Made by a program: the position numbers and the translations under genes. Positions 1-9,600 of a stretch of 24,456 nucleotides of DNA are shown here, piece by piece; the first letter of the stretch is position 1; every line of letters starts with the position of its first letter. This stretch comes from an uncultured Alistipes sp. (GTDB lineage: Bacteria; Bacteroidota; Bacteroidia; Bacteroidales; Rikenellaceae). The notes below the pieces were generated by a model. The model was given only the letters and a program-made list of their open reading frames with translations. It had not been told where the DNA came from and ran no database searches. The stretch is from contig CAUHCL010000019.1 of assembly GCA_959604655.1 (NCBI GenBank), positions 1 through 24,456 of the forward strand. Reading direction: 5' to 3'.

Positions 1-2326
1 GATACTCCGCCCGCCACGACGCGGGCAGCTTCACTCCGCCGTCGTCGTTATACCCGTATACCGACACGCTCTCCACGGGCATGCTTTTCTTCAACACGAG
101 TTCCACCGTCTGCTCCTTGCCCCGCTCGGGCCAGCTCGTCCAGCGCGGGACGGAGATGTCGTGGGAATCGGCGGGAACCTTGCCGTCGGCCACCGCATAC
201 TCGTCGTCATCCGAATATGTGAACGAAGCACGCACGTCGGCTACGTTCCCCACCGTCGCGGCCGACGACTCGCGCGCCGTGGCGGCGCTGCGGGCGAACC
301 ACACGTTCATCGCGCCGTCGCCTCGGTTGTTCCACGCATAATAGGGCACGAGCCTGAGCTGCGCTTCCTCGTCGCCGTCGGCCAGCGCCGCTACGGCATC
401 GACCCTCACCGAGGGGATGCCGCCGAGAATGCCGCCGTCGATGGCGCACACCTCGCATTCAGCCCCGATATGCGTCAGATAGTAACGTCCTATGTTGTGT
501 TCGTTGTCGACCGCCTCGGCGCAGTAGACCAGAGGACCGCGGGTGAGGCACACCCGATCGGCATCGGCCTCCACTCGGCTGTCGGCCACGTTGTAACGCA
601 CGGGCATGGGCAGCGACAACGTTACCTTGTCGCCCGCATGCCACTCGCGGCGCACGGGAACGAACCCGCGGTCGGCGCGTGCGCGCACGCGTTTGCCGTT
701 CACCCGCACCTCGGCCTTGGGATGCAGACCGTCGGCATAACTGTAAAGTTTGCCAGCGACGAAGCCCCGATCCGAGCACCACGTGGGGATACGCAGCCAC
801 AAGGTGAACTGCTCGCCGTCGACCTCGGGAGCCACCTCGATCGACACCTCGCCGTCGAACGGGTAGGCCGTGCGCTCCGTGAACCGCACCTCGCCGCCCG
901 CCAGAGGCAGTGCCGCCGAACTGCCCGCATAGAGCGAACAATATACGTCGTCGGCGTCGTAGGACCATATCATGCCGGGCACCTGCGGGATCAGACGCGC
1001 CATGTTCGAGGGACAGCAGGCCGTGTCGAACCACGGCGAACGCCCCTTGCGGCCGTGGTTGAACGCCTTGCGGCCGTCGGTCTCCAAAGGATTGACGTAA
1101 AAGAACCTGTTTCCGTCCATATTCACTCCCGCCAGCACGTTGTTGTACAGCGCCGCTTCGGCCACGTCGACGTATTTGGCGTCGCGCGTGAGCAGGAACA
1201 TGCGATAGTTGAACATCACGCTGCCCACGGCGGCGCACGTCTCGTCGTAGGTATTCTTGTTGGGCAGCACGTATGCGGGGCCGAAACCCTCTATGCCAGG
1301 CACGGCGCCGAGGCCGCCCGTGATGTGCATCTTCTTGTCCACGATGTCGTGCCATATCGACTCCAGCGCGGGCATCAGCGTAGAGTCGCCCGTGGCGGCC
1401 GCCACGTCGGCCATGGCCGAGTACATGTAGGCGGCACGCACGGCATGCCCCACCGCCTCGCGCTGCTCGCGCACGGGCAGGTGCTGCTGCGCATACTCGG
1501 GCGCCATGACGCCGCGCCCCTCGGGACGGAACGTCACGCCGCGGATGTCGAGGAAGCGTTTGGCCATGTCGAGATAGAGCGAATCGCCCGTCACGCGGAA
1601 CATCTTCACCAGCGCGAGCTCCAGCTCCTGATGCCCGGGCGCCCGGTTCACGGGCTTGCCGCCGTTATAGACGGGATCGCCCTCGAAGAATACGCGCGCT
1701 ATGTGCCGCGCGTTCTTCTCCGCCACGTCGAGCCACTTGCGCTTGCCCGTGGCCCGATAGTAGGCCACGGCGCCCTCGTACATGTGCCCCATGTCGTAAA
1801 GCTCGTGGCTGTGCAGCACCCACGAATAGGGTTTGTCGCCCATGCCTCCGCCGCCGAACGGATCGCAGCCCTGGTTCTTCGCCACGCCCGTGATGTGCGA
1901 CTCGTACAGATAGCCGTCCGCCTGCTGCGCCTCGGCTATGATGTCTATTATGTCGTCCATGCGGCGCTCCAGCTCCGCATCGGGTTCCACGGTCAGCAGA
2001 TAGGCCGCGCCCTCCATCACCTTATACAGATCGGACGATATGTAGCGGTGCACGAACGGCAGCTCGCACTTCTCGCCCCGCAGGAAAGCGCCCGTGCGGC
2101 GCAGATTCTCCACAGCAGGCTCCGTCTTGTCCAACGCAAAGGGCACCAGCGTGCGTTTCTGCGTGCGCAGGCGAGGGAGCCAGAAATCATCCTCCAGCGT
2201 CACCCGATCGAACGTCACCCGGGTCAATGCGCCGTCGCCGCCGTCGGCCGCCTTGCCGAAGCAGCCGCCCAGAACCGCTGCAGCCGACACGCAGGCCGCA
2301 ACCCGTAAAAAGCCTATTTTCTTCAT
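1..2326 (-). CDS. GH127 (DUF1680) beta-L-arabinofuranosidase-type lipoprotein, 3' end cut off
   Basis: The frame is open from the ATG at 2326 to the left edge (775 codons, no stop), so the C-terminus is missing. The N-terminus is a lipoprotein signal with lipobox LGGC (Cys22), so the enzyme is probably anchored in the outer or inner membrane. The GH127 active site is recognisable: E362-T-C364 and the pair C437-C438 in ACCPSN match the zinc-binding Glu/Cys set of the Bifidobacterium enzyme HypBA1, whose first Cys of the pair is the nucleophile. E346 lies 16 residues before E362, the same spacing as between the HypBA1 acid/base Glu and its zinc-ligand Glu. Family members remove beta-L-arabinofuranose, or related sugars, from plant glycans; the actual substrate cannot be read from sequence. 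It has its own promoter and no sugar-uptake genes on its right side; partners may lie to the left. Confidence 0.88.
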   Translation of the reverse strand, partial: MKKIGFLRVAACVSAAAVLGGCFGKAADGGDGALTRVTFDRVTLEDDFWLPRLRTQKRTLVPFALDKTEPAVENLRRTGAFLRGEKCELPFVHRYISSDLYKVMEGAAYLLTVEPDAELERRMDDIIDIIAEAQQADGYLYESHITGVAKNQGCDPFGGGGMGDKPYSWVLHSHELYDMGHMYEGAVAYYRATGKRKWLDVAEKNARHIARVFFEGDPVYNGGKPVNRAPGHQELELALVKMFRVTGDSLYLDMAKRFLDIRGVTFRPEGRGVMAPEYAQQHLPVREQREAVGHAVRAAYMYSAMADVAAATGDSTLMPALESIWHDIVDKKMHITGGLGAVPGIEGFGPAYVLPNKNTYDETCAAVGSVMFNYRMFLLTRDAKYVDVAEAALYNNVLAGVNMDGNRFFYVNPLETDGRKAFNHGRKGRSPWFDTACCPSNMARLIPQVPGMIWSYDADDVYCSLYAGSSAALPLAGGEVRFTERTAYPFDGEVSIEVAPEVDGEQFTLWLRIPTWCSDRGFVAGKLYSYADGLHPKAEVRVNGKRVRARADRGFVPVRREWHAGDKVTLSLPMPVRYNVADSRVEADADRVCLTRGPLVYCAEAVDNEHNIGRYYLTHIGAECEVCAIDGGILGGIPSVRVDAVAALADGDEEAQLRLVPYYAWNNRGDGAMNVWFARSAATARESSAATVGNVADVRASFTYSDDDEYAVADGKVPADSHDISVPRWTSWPERGKEQTVELVLKKSMPVESVSVYGYNDDGGVKLPASWRAEY

Positions 2327-2348
2327 GTCCGAATTATTTTCAATTTTA

Positions 2349-2379
2349 CAAAAGTACGAAATAATCGCTTACGGACAAA
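2349..2379 (-). promoter_or_regulatory. Bacteroidota promoter for the GH127 gene
   Basis: On the minus strand, TTTG (2379-2376) is followed by 19 bases and then TACTTTTG (2356-2349). This is a full match to the Bacteroidota consensus TTTG-N19-21-TAnnTTTG recognised by the primary sigma factor. The ATG at 2326 lies about 22 bases downstream, giving a short leader. Confidence 0.72.
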
Positions 2380-2444
2380 AATGCCGCCGTCACTCGCGAT
2401 CCCGAAATTTTTGACTACCTTTCGGGGACCGAATTTAACCTGAC

Positions 2445-2777
2445 ATGGAAATAGACGAATTGCAGCGGCGGGTCGACGAGTGGATCCGCAACGTGGGGGT
2501 ACGCTACTTCAGCGAACTGACCAACATGGCCGTACTCACCGAGGAGGTGGGAGAACTGGCGCGGGTGATGGCACGCCGTTACGGCGACCAGTCGTTCAAG
2601 GCGGGCGAGAAAGACAATCTCGCCGACGAGATGGCCGACGTGCTGTGGGTGCTGGTGTGTCTGGCCAACCAGACGGGGGTCGATCTCACCGCAGCCATAG
2701 AGGCCAACTTCGCGAAAAAGAACGCCCGCGACAGCGAACGCCACAAGAACAATCCCAAACTAAAAAGCGAAGGGTAA
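2445..2777 (+). CDS. MazG-like nucleotide pyrophosphohydrolase
   Basis: This 110-residue all-alpha protein belongs to the MazG-like / RS21-C6 superfamily, which hydrolyses nucleoside triphosphates to monophosphates and pyrophosphate and is thought to clear non-canonical nucleotides. The magnesium-binding signature is visible: E33-E34-V-G-E37 on one helix, then D61-E62-M-A-D65 on the next, followed by W68. A single MazG domain of this size is normal for the stand-alone form. The start at 2445 is the first ATG of the frame and puts the motif at the usual distance from the N-terminus. The -7-like TACCTTTC at 2416-2423 is imperfect and has no clear -33 partner. The gene converges with the metallo-hydrolase gene on the other strand. 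The physiological substrate is unknown. Confidence 0.85.
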   Translation: MEIDELQRRVDEWIRNVGVRYFSELTNMAVLTEEVGELARVMARRYGDQSFKAGEKDNLADEMADVLWVLVCLANQTGVDLTAAIEANFAKKNARDSERHKNNPKLKSEG

Positions 2778-2894
2778 AATTTGTCGGGACTGTCGGGAAG
2801 TAAGAGGCCGCAGCCCGAATGACAAAGCCTATCACTGAACCTTCAGGATCGGGCCGACTAATGGCTCGTCCCCTTTCCCTCGACGGCTCGGCAT

Positions 2895-3914
2895 TTACAT
2901 GGCCAGCCGTTCGCCCCAGCCCATGACCGTGTATTTCCGATCGATCTTTTCCATCTTTTGGAACGTCAGCCAGAAGGCCTCGCGATGGTCGATGGTGTGT
3001 CCCATCTCGTTTTCGTGACCCGTTACGACCATCCGCGGTGCGAACCCGTTCACGAAATCGTTCATGCGGTGCGTCCAGCAGTTGACGGTGAGAATGTCCA
3101 CGCGCGGAATGTGCTTGCCGATCTCTGCGATCCACTCCATGTCCTCGGCGTTGTACTGGTCGCCCGAGTGCGCTATGGTCTTGCCCTCGCCGGTGGTCAC
3201 CACGTATATGTTGTTCATCATCTCGCTCTGGTGCCCGGGCAGTATCTTTATGCGCAGCCTGCCGTGCGGCAACGCCAGTTCCTCGTCGATGATCCGCTCC
3301 GAACGGATGTGCTTTATGCGCGCCTCGTCGGGCATGAACTCGGTGGGGGCTATGACGGGTTTCCCCGCATCGAGAAACATCTTCACTACGGCCGCGTCGC
3401 CGTGGTCGCCGTGGTTGTGCGTGATGAACAGCACGTCGCATCGGTCCGCGACGGCCCTCATCAGCGAGTCGGGGATCAATACGCGGCCCTTGCATGTCCC
3501 CCGCACGACGTCGAAAGCGACCGTGGCCGAGCGGGTTCGGGCCACGAAGCCGTCGTTGTATATCTTGTATATCTCCACTCCCCGTTTTACGGGTGCCGCC
3601 ATGTCGGCGATGACTTTGCTTATCCGCGAGCCGATGAACCCGTATAACGCTTCGGTGTTGTCGTATCGCGTTTCGTGCAGCAGGGCGTCGAGATTGTAGA
3701 GCGCGAGTTTGCGGACCGCGGGCGCGCCCTCGACGGGCGGGTTGTCGTCAAGGGTGCGGTCTATGATGTCGAACATCACGGCGGCCTGCTTGTGCAGATA
3801 CACATCTTCGTTTCCCCAGAATGCGCTGCGGTCGGTGGCGTTTTTCTCCTGCGCGCCGAGCCCGAAAGGCAAGAGTATGGCCGAGCATACGGCGCATAGC
3901 AATAATCTTTTCAT
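2895..3914 (-). CDS. Secreted metallo-beta-lactamase-fold hydrolase (UlaG-like)
   Basis: This is a 339-residue protein with a Sec signal peptide (MKRLLLC start, hydrophobic core, likely cleavage after GLGA-21), so it is exported, probably to the periplasm. The metallo-beta-lactamase metal signature is intact: H166-N-H168-G-D170-H171, H228 in LPGHQ, D252 in HSGD and a late His in VTGHENEMGH. The first 120 or so residues, before the core fold, are helical and lack a family signature I recognise. The core resembles UlaG-type hydrolases, which cleave lactones or phosphoester-like bonds, but the substrate cannot be assigned. It appears to be transcribed alone: a terminator lies just upstream (3967-3998), and downstream the gene converges with the MazG-like gene. 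The 2778-2894 gap shows no clear terminator. Confidence 0.82.
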   Translation of the reverse strand: MKRLLLCAVCSAILLPFGLGAQEKNATDRSAFWGNEDVYLHKQAAVMFDIIDRTLDDNPPVEGAPAVRKLALYNLDALLHETRYDNTEALYGFIGSRISKVIADMAAPVKRGVEIYKIYNDGFVARTRSATVAFDVVRGTCKGRVLIPDSLMRAVADRCDVLFITHNHGDHGDAAVVKMFLDAGKPVIAPTEFMPDEARIKHIRSERIIDEELALPHGRLRIKILPGHQSEMMNNIYVVTTGEGKTIAHSGDQYNAEDMEWIAEIGKHIPRVDILTVNCWTHRMNDFVNGFAPRMVVTGHENEMGHTIDHREAFWLTFQKMEKIDRKYTVMGWGERLAM

Positions 3915-3966
3915 GTTTGTCGCGATTGGATTTGCGCCGAACGGCGTACCTGCCGCCCCGATTCCG

Positions 3967-3998
3967 AAAAAGGAATCCCCGTGAAAGGATTCCTTTTC
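3967..3998 (-). terminator. Rho-independent terminator after the isochorismatase-family gene
   Basis: An 11-bp perfect stem (3968-3978 with 3987-3997) closes an 8-base loop. Read on the minus strand the 3' arm ends in five T residues. It lies about 45 bases past the stop of the isochorismatase-family gene and ahead of the metallo-hydrolase gene, so it separates the two. The A/T ends on both arms could allow it to work in both directions. Confidence 0.7.
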
Positions 3999-4041
3999 GT
4001 TCGTCGGACGGGCATTCGGCCGTGCGGTAGGTCGAAATGCG

Positions 4042-4593
4042 TTAAAAGTTCTCGATGATCTCCTTGTTGGTGTAGGCGTCGGCGCCGTAGCACGTCTTGA
4101 GGTACGCCAGGCCGTTCAGGTAGTCTTCCTCGGTGAACGAGTCGGTCGCCTCCTTGGCCACCACCACGTCGTAACCCAGGCAATATGCGTCGGCCGAGGT
4201 GTGGCGCACGCACATGTGGGCATGCAGTCCCGTCATGATGACGGTCTTTACGCCCAGCTCCTTCAGCAGGATGTCCAGATCGGTCTGGAAGAAGCCGCTG
4301 TAACGGCGCTTGGGAACGATGTAATCCTTCTCCGAAACCTTCAGCTCGGGAATGACTTTGGCTCCTTCGGTGCCTGCGATGGCGTGGTCGCCCCACAGCT
4401 TCAGCTCGCGGTCGATGCCCGCTATGTGGGCGTCGTTGCAGAAGATGACGGGAACGCCTGCCGCGCGTGCGGCGTCCAGCAGTTCCGCCGTGGCGGGAAC
4501 TATCGCCTTGCCGCGGTCGCATGCCAGAGCGCCCGTAACGAAGTCGTTGAGCATGTCGACTACGAGGATGGCGGGATTTTCAAATTTCTTCAT
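4042..4593 (-). CDS. Isochorismatase / nicotinamidase-like cysteine hydrolase
   Basis: This 183-residue cytosolic protein has the isochorismatase fold. The catalytic triad of the superfamily is present: D13 (VVDMLNDF), K95 (VPKRRYSGF) and C128 (HAHMCVRHTS). D54-A-H56 resembles the metal-binding Asp-x-His of nicotinamidases, and GTEGA at 74-78 is the usual conserved turn. Members hydrolyse nicotinamide, isochorismate or small amides; this sequence does not settle which. I chose the ATG at 4593 (MKKFENPAIL) because it places the first beta strand at the family position. A TTG-started upstream extension of 25 residues would run into the inverted repeat at 4629-4650. It seems to be a single-gene unit ending in the terminator at 3967-3998. 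No clear consensus promoter is visible. Confidence 0.85.
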   Translation of the reverse strand: MKKFENPAILVVDMLNDFVTGALACDRGKAIVPATAELLDAARAAGVPVIFCNDAHIAGIDRELKLWGDHAIAGTEGAKVIPELKVSEKDYIVPKRRYSGFFQTDLDILLKELGVKTVIMTGLHAHMCVRHTSADAYCLGYDVVVAKEATDSFTEEDYLNGLAYLKTCYGADAYTNKEIIENF

Positions 4594-4628
4594 CTTTTTC
4601 GTTGTTTGGGTTATGAGACAACAAAAGT

Positions 4629-4877
4629 CAATTATATATTTCAATGTACCGAGGTTATATCGGCGCAAAATCGGATCCGACGGCCATCTGCCCGCGGCCT
4701 GTGGCCGCGTTTGCAGATTTGACCCTCCCCTAAACTGCGTTCGGCAGGCGAGGGCAATCGCACTTGCGCAGATTGCCGAGCCGCCACAGCAGAAGCGGAA
4801 TTTTGTTCCGCAATCCCCTCCTTGGAGGGGACTTAGGTCGCTACGCTCCGAACAAGGTACATTAAAGTATGTGATCG
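4629..4877. repeat. Multi-hairpin intergenic element closed by a long inverted repeat
   Basis: This fills most of the 337-base gene-free stretch between the isochorismatase-like gene and pyrD. The ends (4629-4650 and 4856-4877) form a 22-position inverted repeat. Read as plus-strand RNA it has 17 Watson-Crick pairs, 3 G-U pairs and 2 mismatches; the inner 8 (AATGTACC/GGTACATT) are perfect. Inside are four more hairpins: 4686-4718 (ATCTGC/GCAGAT around a 7-bp CGCGGCC/GGCCGCG stem), 4753-4777 (GGCAATC/GATTGCC), 4795-4811 (GCGGAA/TTCCGC) and the 16-base palindrome 4815-4830. A possible 7-base direct repeat, AACAAAA, flanks it (4620-4626, 4881-4887). No coding frame stands out. It could be a miniature transposable element, a structured RNA or a terminator cluster for the pyr operon. 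Confidence 0.6.
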
Positions 4878-4930
4878 TGTAACAAAAATAATCAAATAAT
4901 CCTTATCGGACGCACAAAAACGCGCTTAAA

Positions 4931-5851
4931 TTATCGTGCCGCGCCTATTATGTCGCGCAGACGGTCGATTCCGAGGCGTTCCATCTCGTGCGGCAGATCC
5001 TCTATTATGCGCTTGCAGGCATAGGGATCCTTCAGGTGGGCCGCGCCGACCTGCACGGCCGTCGCACCCGCCATCATCATCTCTATGACGTCGGCCGCGC
5101 TCTCCACGCCGCCGCAGCCCATTACGGGTATGCCGCATGCGCCCGCCACCTGATAGACCATCCGCAGGGCCACGGGGAATATGGCGGGGCCCGAGAACCC
5201 TCCCATCTTGTTGGCAATGACGGGACGGCGGCGGCGAGTGTCTATACGCATGCCGAGCATGGTGTTTATGAGGCATATGCCGTCGGCTCCCGCTTCCTCG
5301 CACGCCTTTGCTATGGCCACTATGTCGGTGACGTTGGGGCTGAGCTTTATGAATACGGGCTTGGTGGTCACCTCCTTCACGGCGCGTGTCACCTCGGCGG
5401 CCATCGCGGGATCGGTGCCGAAGCTCATGCCGCCGTTATGCACGTTGGGGCACGATACGTTCACTTCGATTATGGCCACCTGCGCCTCGCGGTCGATCTT
5501 CGCGCAGCACTCGGCGTACTCCCCGACCGAGAAGCCGCTTATGTTGGCTATTATCGGTTTGCGGAATATGCTGCGCAGGTGCGGCAGCTCCTCCGAGATC
5601 ACCGCGTCGACGCCCGGGTTCTGCAATCCGACCGAGTTTATCATTCCCGCGCGGCACTCGGCGATGCGGGGCGTGGGGTTGCCGAAGCGTGCCTCGCGCG
5701 TGGTACCCTTGATCGAGATCGATCCCAGTATGTTGATGTCGTAAAAATTGTTGTGTTCCGCGCCGAAGCCGAACGTACCGCTGGCGGGGATGACGGGGTT
5801 GTCCAGCCCCACGCCGCACAGTTCGACCGACAGATCGTGTTTGTTTGCCAT
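4931..5851 (-). CDS. pyrD: Dihydroorotate dehydrogenase, class 1B catalytic subunit PyrD
   Basis: The product (306 residues) is the FMN-containing barrel subunit that oxidises dihydroorotate to orotate in pyrimidine synthesis. Class 1 features are clear: K48 in SIKGT and the N131-V-S-C134-P-N136 motif, with C134 as the catalytic base (class 2 enzymes have Ser there). The phosphate-binding GCGGVES sequence lies near the C-terminus. A cytosolic class 1B enzyme passes electrons through PyrK to NAD+, and pyrK lies immediately upstream, 11 bases away. I took the ATG at 5851 (MANKHDLSVEL). The frame stays open upstream, but that part overlaps pyrK and looks like shadow sequence. It is the last gene of the pyr cluster. 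No strong terminator is seen after it apart from the hairpins at 4629-4877. Confidence 0.95.
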   Translation of the reverse strand: MANKHDLSVELCGVGLDNPVIPASGTFGFGAEHNNFYDINILGSISIKGTTREARFGNPTPRIAECRAGMINSVGLQNPGVDAVISEELPHLRSIFRKPIIANISGFSVGEYAECCAKIDREAQVAIIEVNVSCPNVHNGGMSFGTDPAMAAEVTRAVKEVTTKPVFIKLSPNVTDIVAIAKACEEAGADGICLINTMLGMRIDTRRRRPVIANKMGGFSGPAIFPVALRMVYQVAGACGIPVMGCGGVESAADVIEMMMAGATAVQVGAAHLKDPYACKRIIEDLPHEMERLGIDRLRDIIGAAR

Positions 5852-5862
5852 GACTCTCCGTT

Positions 5863-6603
5863 TTACCAAATTATATCCTCGCGTTTCATGACGGGACCGT
5901 CCTTGCAGATGCGTTTGTTGCCCGCGAGGGTCTTGCAACTGCATCCCATGCAGGCGCCGAATCCGCATCCCATGCGTTCCTCGAAGCTCAGCTCGCCGCT
6001 CTGCGTGCAGCATTCGCACAGTGCGCGCAGCATGGGCAGGGGACCGCAGGCGTAGAAGTAGTCGAAATCGACGGCGTTGCCGCGTATGGCGTCGGTCACG
6101 AAACCCTTCGTTTCCTTCGATCCGTCGGCGGTCGATACGTATACTTCAGCTCCCAAAGCCCGAAACTCTTCCTCGTAAAATATCTCGGCGGCGGTGTTGA
6201 ATCCCAGCACCACGGTCACCTCGCGGCCGCGTGCGAGCAGCTCCTTGGCCAGCCTGTACAACGGAGGCACGCCGACTCCGCCGCCTACCAGCAGCGGGCG
6301 GCGGCACCCGACCTCGGGGTCGAATCCGTTGCCCAGTCCCGTCAGCAGGTCGAGTTTCGTGCCCGCCGTCATGCGGCTCATGGCCTCGGTGCCTCGGCCC
6401 ACCACTTTATATATAAGCGTTATGCTGCTGTCGTCGTAGTCGCATATCGAGATGGGGCGGCGCAGGTAGAATCCGTCCAGCTCGATGTTGACGAACTGGC
6501 CCGGGCGCTCGATCCACTGCGTGTCGCCCTTCAGGATCATGCGGCGGACGTCCGCCGTCAGGGGCTCGTTGGCCGCGATCTCGTATATTCCCTTCTTGTA
6601 CAT
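5863..6603 (-). CDS. pyrK: Dihydroorotate dehydrogenase electron-transfer subunit PyrK
   Basis: This 246-residue iron-sulfur flavoprotein pairs with PyrD and carries electrons from FMN through a 2Fe-2S cluster and FAD to NAD+. The FAD-binding R49-P-I-S52 motif and the NAD-binding GGGVGVPP segment (107-114) are visible. The cluster ligands are C213-x4-C218-x2-C221 and C233, the family pattern. C223 is an extra cysteine inside this loop. The start is 3 bases after the carB stop and pyrD follows 11 bases downstream, so translation of the three is probably coupled. Confidence 0.95.
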   Translation of the reverse strand: MYKKGIYEIAANEPLTADVRRMILKGDTQWIERPGQFVNIELDGFYLRRPISICDYDDSSITLIYKVVGRGTEAMSRMTAGTKLDLLTGLGNGFDPEVGCRRPLLVGGGVGVPPLYRLAKELLARGREVTVVLGFNTAAEIFYEEEFRALGAEVYVSTADGSKETKGFVTDAIRGNAVDFDYFYACGPLPMLRALCECCTQSGELSFEERMGCGFGACMGCSCKTLAGNKRICKDGPVMKREDIIW

Positions 6604-6606
6604 GGT

Positions 6607-9600
6607 TTACTCGGCATCGATGGTTGAAACTCCCAGCGTGATTTCCTCCAGTACGTCGAGCAGCACGCTCACGGTCTCCAGCGCGGTGAAGATCGTCACG
6701 TTGTTCTCCACGGCGGCGCGGCGTATGTCGTAACCGTCGCGGCGCGTGCTGTGCTGGTTGACGTCGATGGTGTTGATGACGTAGGTCACGTGGCCCTTGC
6801 GCAGCGAGTCGTATATCTCGGTGCTGCCCTCGCTCAGCTTGCGCAGGTAGCGGGTGCGTATGCCGTGGCTGCGCAGGAACTCGGTGGTGCCCTTCGTCGC
6901 CTCGATGTTGAAGCCCAGATCGTAGAACCGCTTTATGAGCGGCAGGGCGCGCATCTTGTCGCGGTCGGCTATGGTCACGAAGATGGTGCCGTAGTTGGCC
7001 ACCGTCATGCCCGACGACTGCAACGATTTGTAGAGCGCGCGGGTGAGGCTCTTGTCGTAGCCTATGGCCTCGCCCGTCGATTTCATTTCGGGCGAGAGGT
7101 ACGAATCCACGCCGCGGATCTTGGCGAACGAGAACGCGGGCGACTTGACGAACCATCGGCTGCTCTCCTTTCCGTAGATCTCGGTTATTCCCTGCTCCCT
7201 GAGCGAGTGGCCGAGGATGACGAGGGTCGCTATCTTGGCCATCGGCACGCCCGTCGATTTCGAGAGGAACGGCACCGTGCGCGACGAGCGGGGGTTGACC
7301 TCGATGACGTACACCTTGTCGTTCTCGTCGACGATGAACTGTATGTTGAACAGACCCACTATGCCTATTGCCAGACCCAGACGCTCGGTGTAGCGTATGA
7401 TCGTCTCCTTCACCTCGCGGCTCACGCTGAAGGTGGGGTAGACGCTTATGCTGTCGCCCGAGTGAATTCCCGTGCGCTCGACGTGCTCCATGATGCCCGG
7501 GATGAACACGTCCTTGCCGTCGCAGATGGCATCCACCTCCAGCTCCTTGCCCTGAATGTACTTGTCGACCAGCACGGGCGACTTCTCGTTGATCTCCACC
7601 GCCGAGCGCAGGTAGTGGCGCAGCGTCTCCTCGTTGCCCACGATCTGCATGGCGCGGCCGCCGAGCACGAAGCTCGGGCGCACCAGCACGGGGTAGCCTA
7701 TGCGTGCGGCCGCCGCCACGCCCGCCTCGATGTCGGTCACCGCCTCGGCCTGCGGCTGGGGTATGCCCACCTCGTTCATGATGCGTTCGAAGCACTTGCG
7801 GTCCTCGGCGTTGTTGATGGCCTCGATGTCGGTGCCGATGATCTTAACGCCCAGTTCGGCCAGCGGCTCGGCCAGGTTGATGGCCGTCTGGCCTCCGAGC
7901 GACACCACTATGCCGTCGGGACGCTCCAGCTCCACCACGTTCATTACATCCTCCACCGTCAGCGGCTCGAAGTAGAGCTTGTCGCTGATGGTGTAGTCGG
8001 TCGACACGGTTTCGGGGTTGTTGTTGATTATGATGGCCTCGTAGCCCGCCTCCTTTATGGTCCAGATGGCGTGTACGGTCGAGTAGTCGAACTCCACGCC
8101 CTGACCTATGCGGATGGGGCCCGAACCGAGCACCAGTATCTTCTTGCGGTCGCTCACCACCGATTCGTTCTCCTGCTCGTAGGTCGAGTAGAAGTAGGGC
8201 ACGTACGAGTCGAACTCGCTGGCGCAGGTGTCGATCATCTTGTAGACGGGGAATATATTCTCGCTGCGGCGCAGGCAGAACACCTCCGACTCGCTCATGC
8301 CCCACAGCTGACCGATGTATTTGTCGCTGAAGCCCATCCGCTTGGCGTCGCGCAGCACCTCGGCATCTCCCTTGGCCGCCGCGACCGTGTTTTCCAGCTC
8401 GACAATGTTCTTGAACTTCTCGAGGAAGAGCATGTCGATCTTGGTGTGGTTATAGATTATGAGCAGGTCGACGCCCTTGCGTATAAGCTGCGCTATGGCG
8501 TAGAGACGGTCGTCGGTACCCTTGCGGATGTACTCTAACAGCTTCTCCGACGACCAGTCGTCGAACTTCTTGTGGTAGATGTGGCACACGCCCGTCTCCA
8601 GCGAACGCACGGCCTTCAGAAGACTCTCTTCGATGGTGCGGCCTATGCTCATCACCTCGCCCGTGGCCTTCATCTGCGTGCCCAGCTCGTTCGACGCGTC
8701 GCTGAACTTGTCGAACGGGAAGCGCGCGATCTTTGTCACCACGTAGTCGAGCGCGGGCTCGAAGCTGGCGGGGGTGTTGGCTATCTGTATCTCGTCGAGC
8801 GTGAGTCCCACGGCTATCTTGGCGCTGACACGCGCTATGGGGTAGCCGCTGGCCTTCGACGCCAGGGCCGACGAGCGCGATACGCGGGGGTTGACCTCGA
8901 TGATGTAGTATTTGAACGAGAGGGGATCCAGCGCGAACTGCACGTTGCAGCCGCCCTCGATCTCCAGCGCGCGGATGATCTTCAACGCGCTGTCGCGCAG
9001 GAGCTGGTACTCCTTGTTGGTGAGCGTCTGGCTCGGCGCCACCACTATCGAGTCGCCCGTGTGTATTCCCACGGGGTCGATGTTCTCCATGTTGCATATG
9101 GTGATGGCGGTGTCGTTCTTGTCGCGCATCACCTCGTACTCGATCTCCTTGTAGCCCTTGATGCTCTTTTCCACCAGCACCTGATGCACGGGCGAGAGCA
9201 CGAGCGCGTTGCGCATTATCTCGCACAGCTCTTCCTCGTTGTCGGCGAAGCCGCCGCCCGTTCCGCCCAGCGTGAACGCGGGACGGAGCACCACGGGATA
9301 GCCTATCTCCTCGGCAGCCTTCACGCCCGCCTCCATGGTGTTCACCACGATCGACGGCAGCACGGGCTCGCCTATGCTAAGACACAGCTCCTTGAACAGC
9401 TCGCGGTCCTCGGCCTTCTCGATGCTCTTGAACGAGGTGCCGAGGATCTCCACCTGACACTCGTCCAGCACGCCCTTCTTGGCCAGCTGCACGGCCAGGT
9501 TCAGACCCGTCTGGCCTCCGAGGCTCGGCACTATGGCGTCGGGACGCTCGTAACGCACTATCTTGGCCACGTACTCCAGTGTGAGCGGCTCCATGTATAC

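Noticed and set aside
161..2308. Long open frame (715 codons) on the plus strand
   Set aside because: It is antisense to the GH127 gene, which has catalytic residues, a signal peptide and a promoter. The long opposite frame follows from GC-rich codon use. Similar shadows opposite carB (6751-8538, 8572-9813), the receptor gene (11995-13893, 13894-15612), the DUF3868 gene (17376-18554) and ntpA (21787-23523) were rejected for the same reason.
2778..2894. Possible terminator between the convergent MazG-like and metallo-hydrolase genes
   Set aside because: Only a weak imperfect stem (near GGGCCGACTAATGGCTCG, one G-U pair) without a T-run was found.
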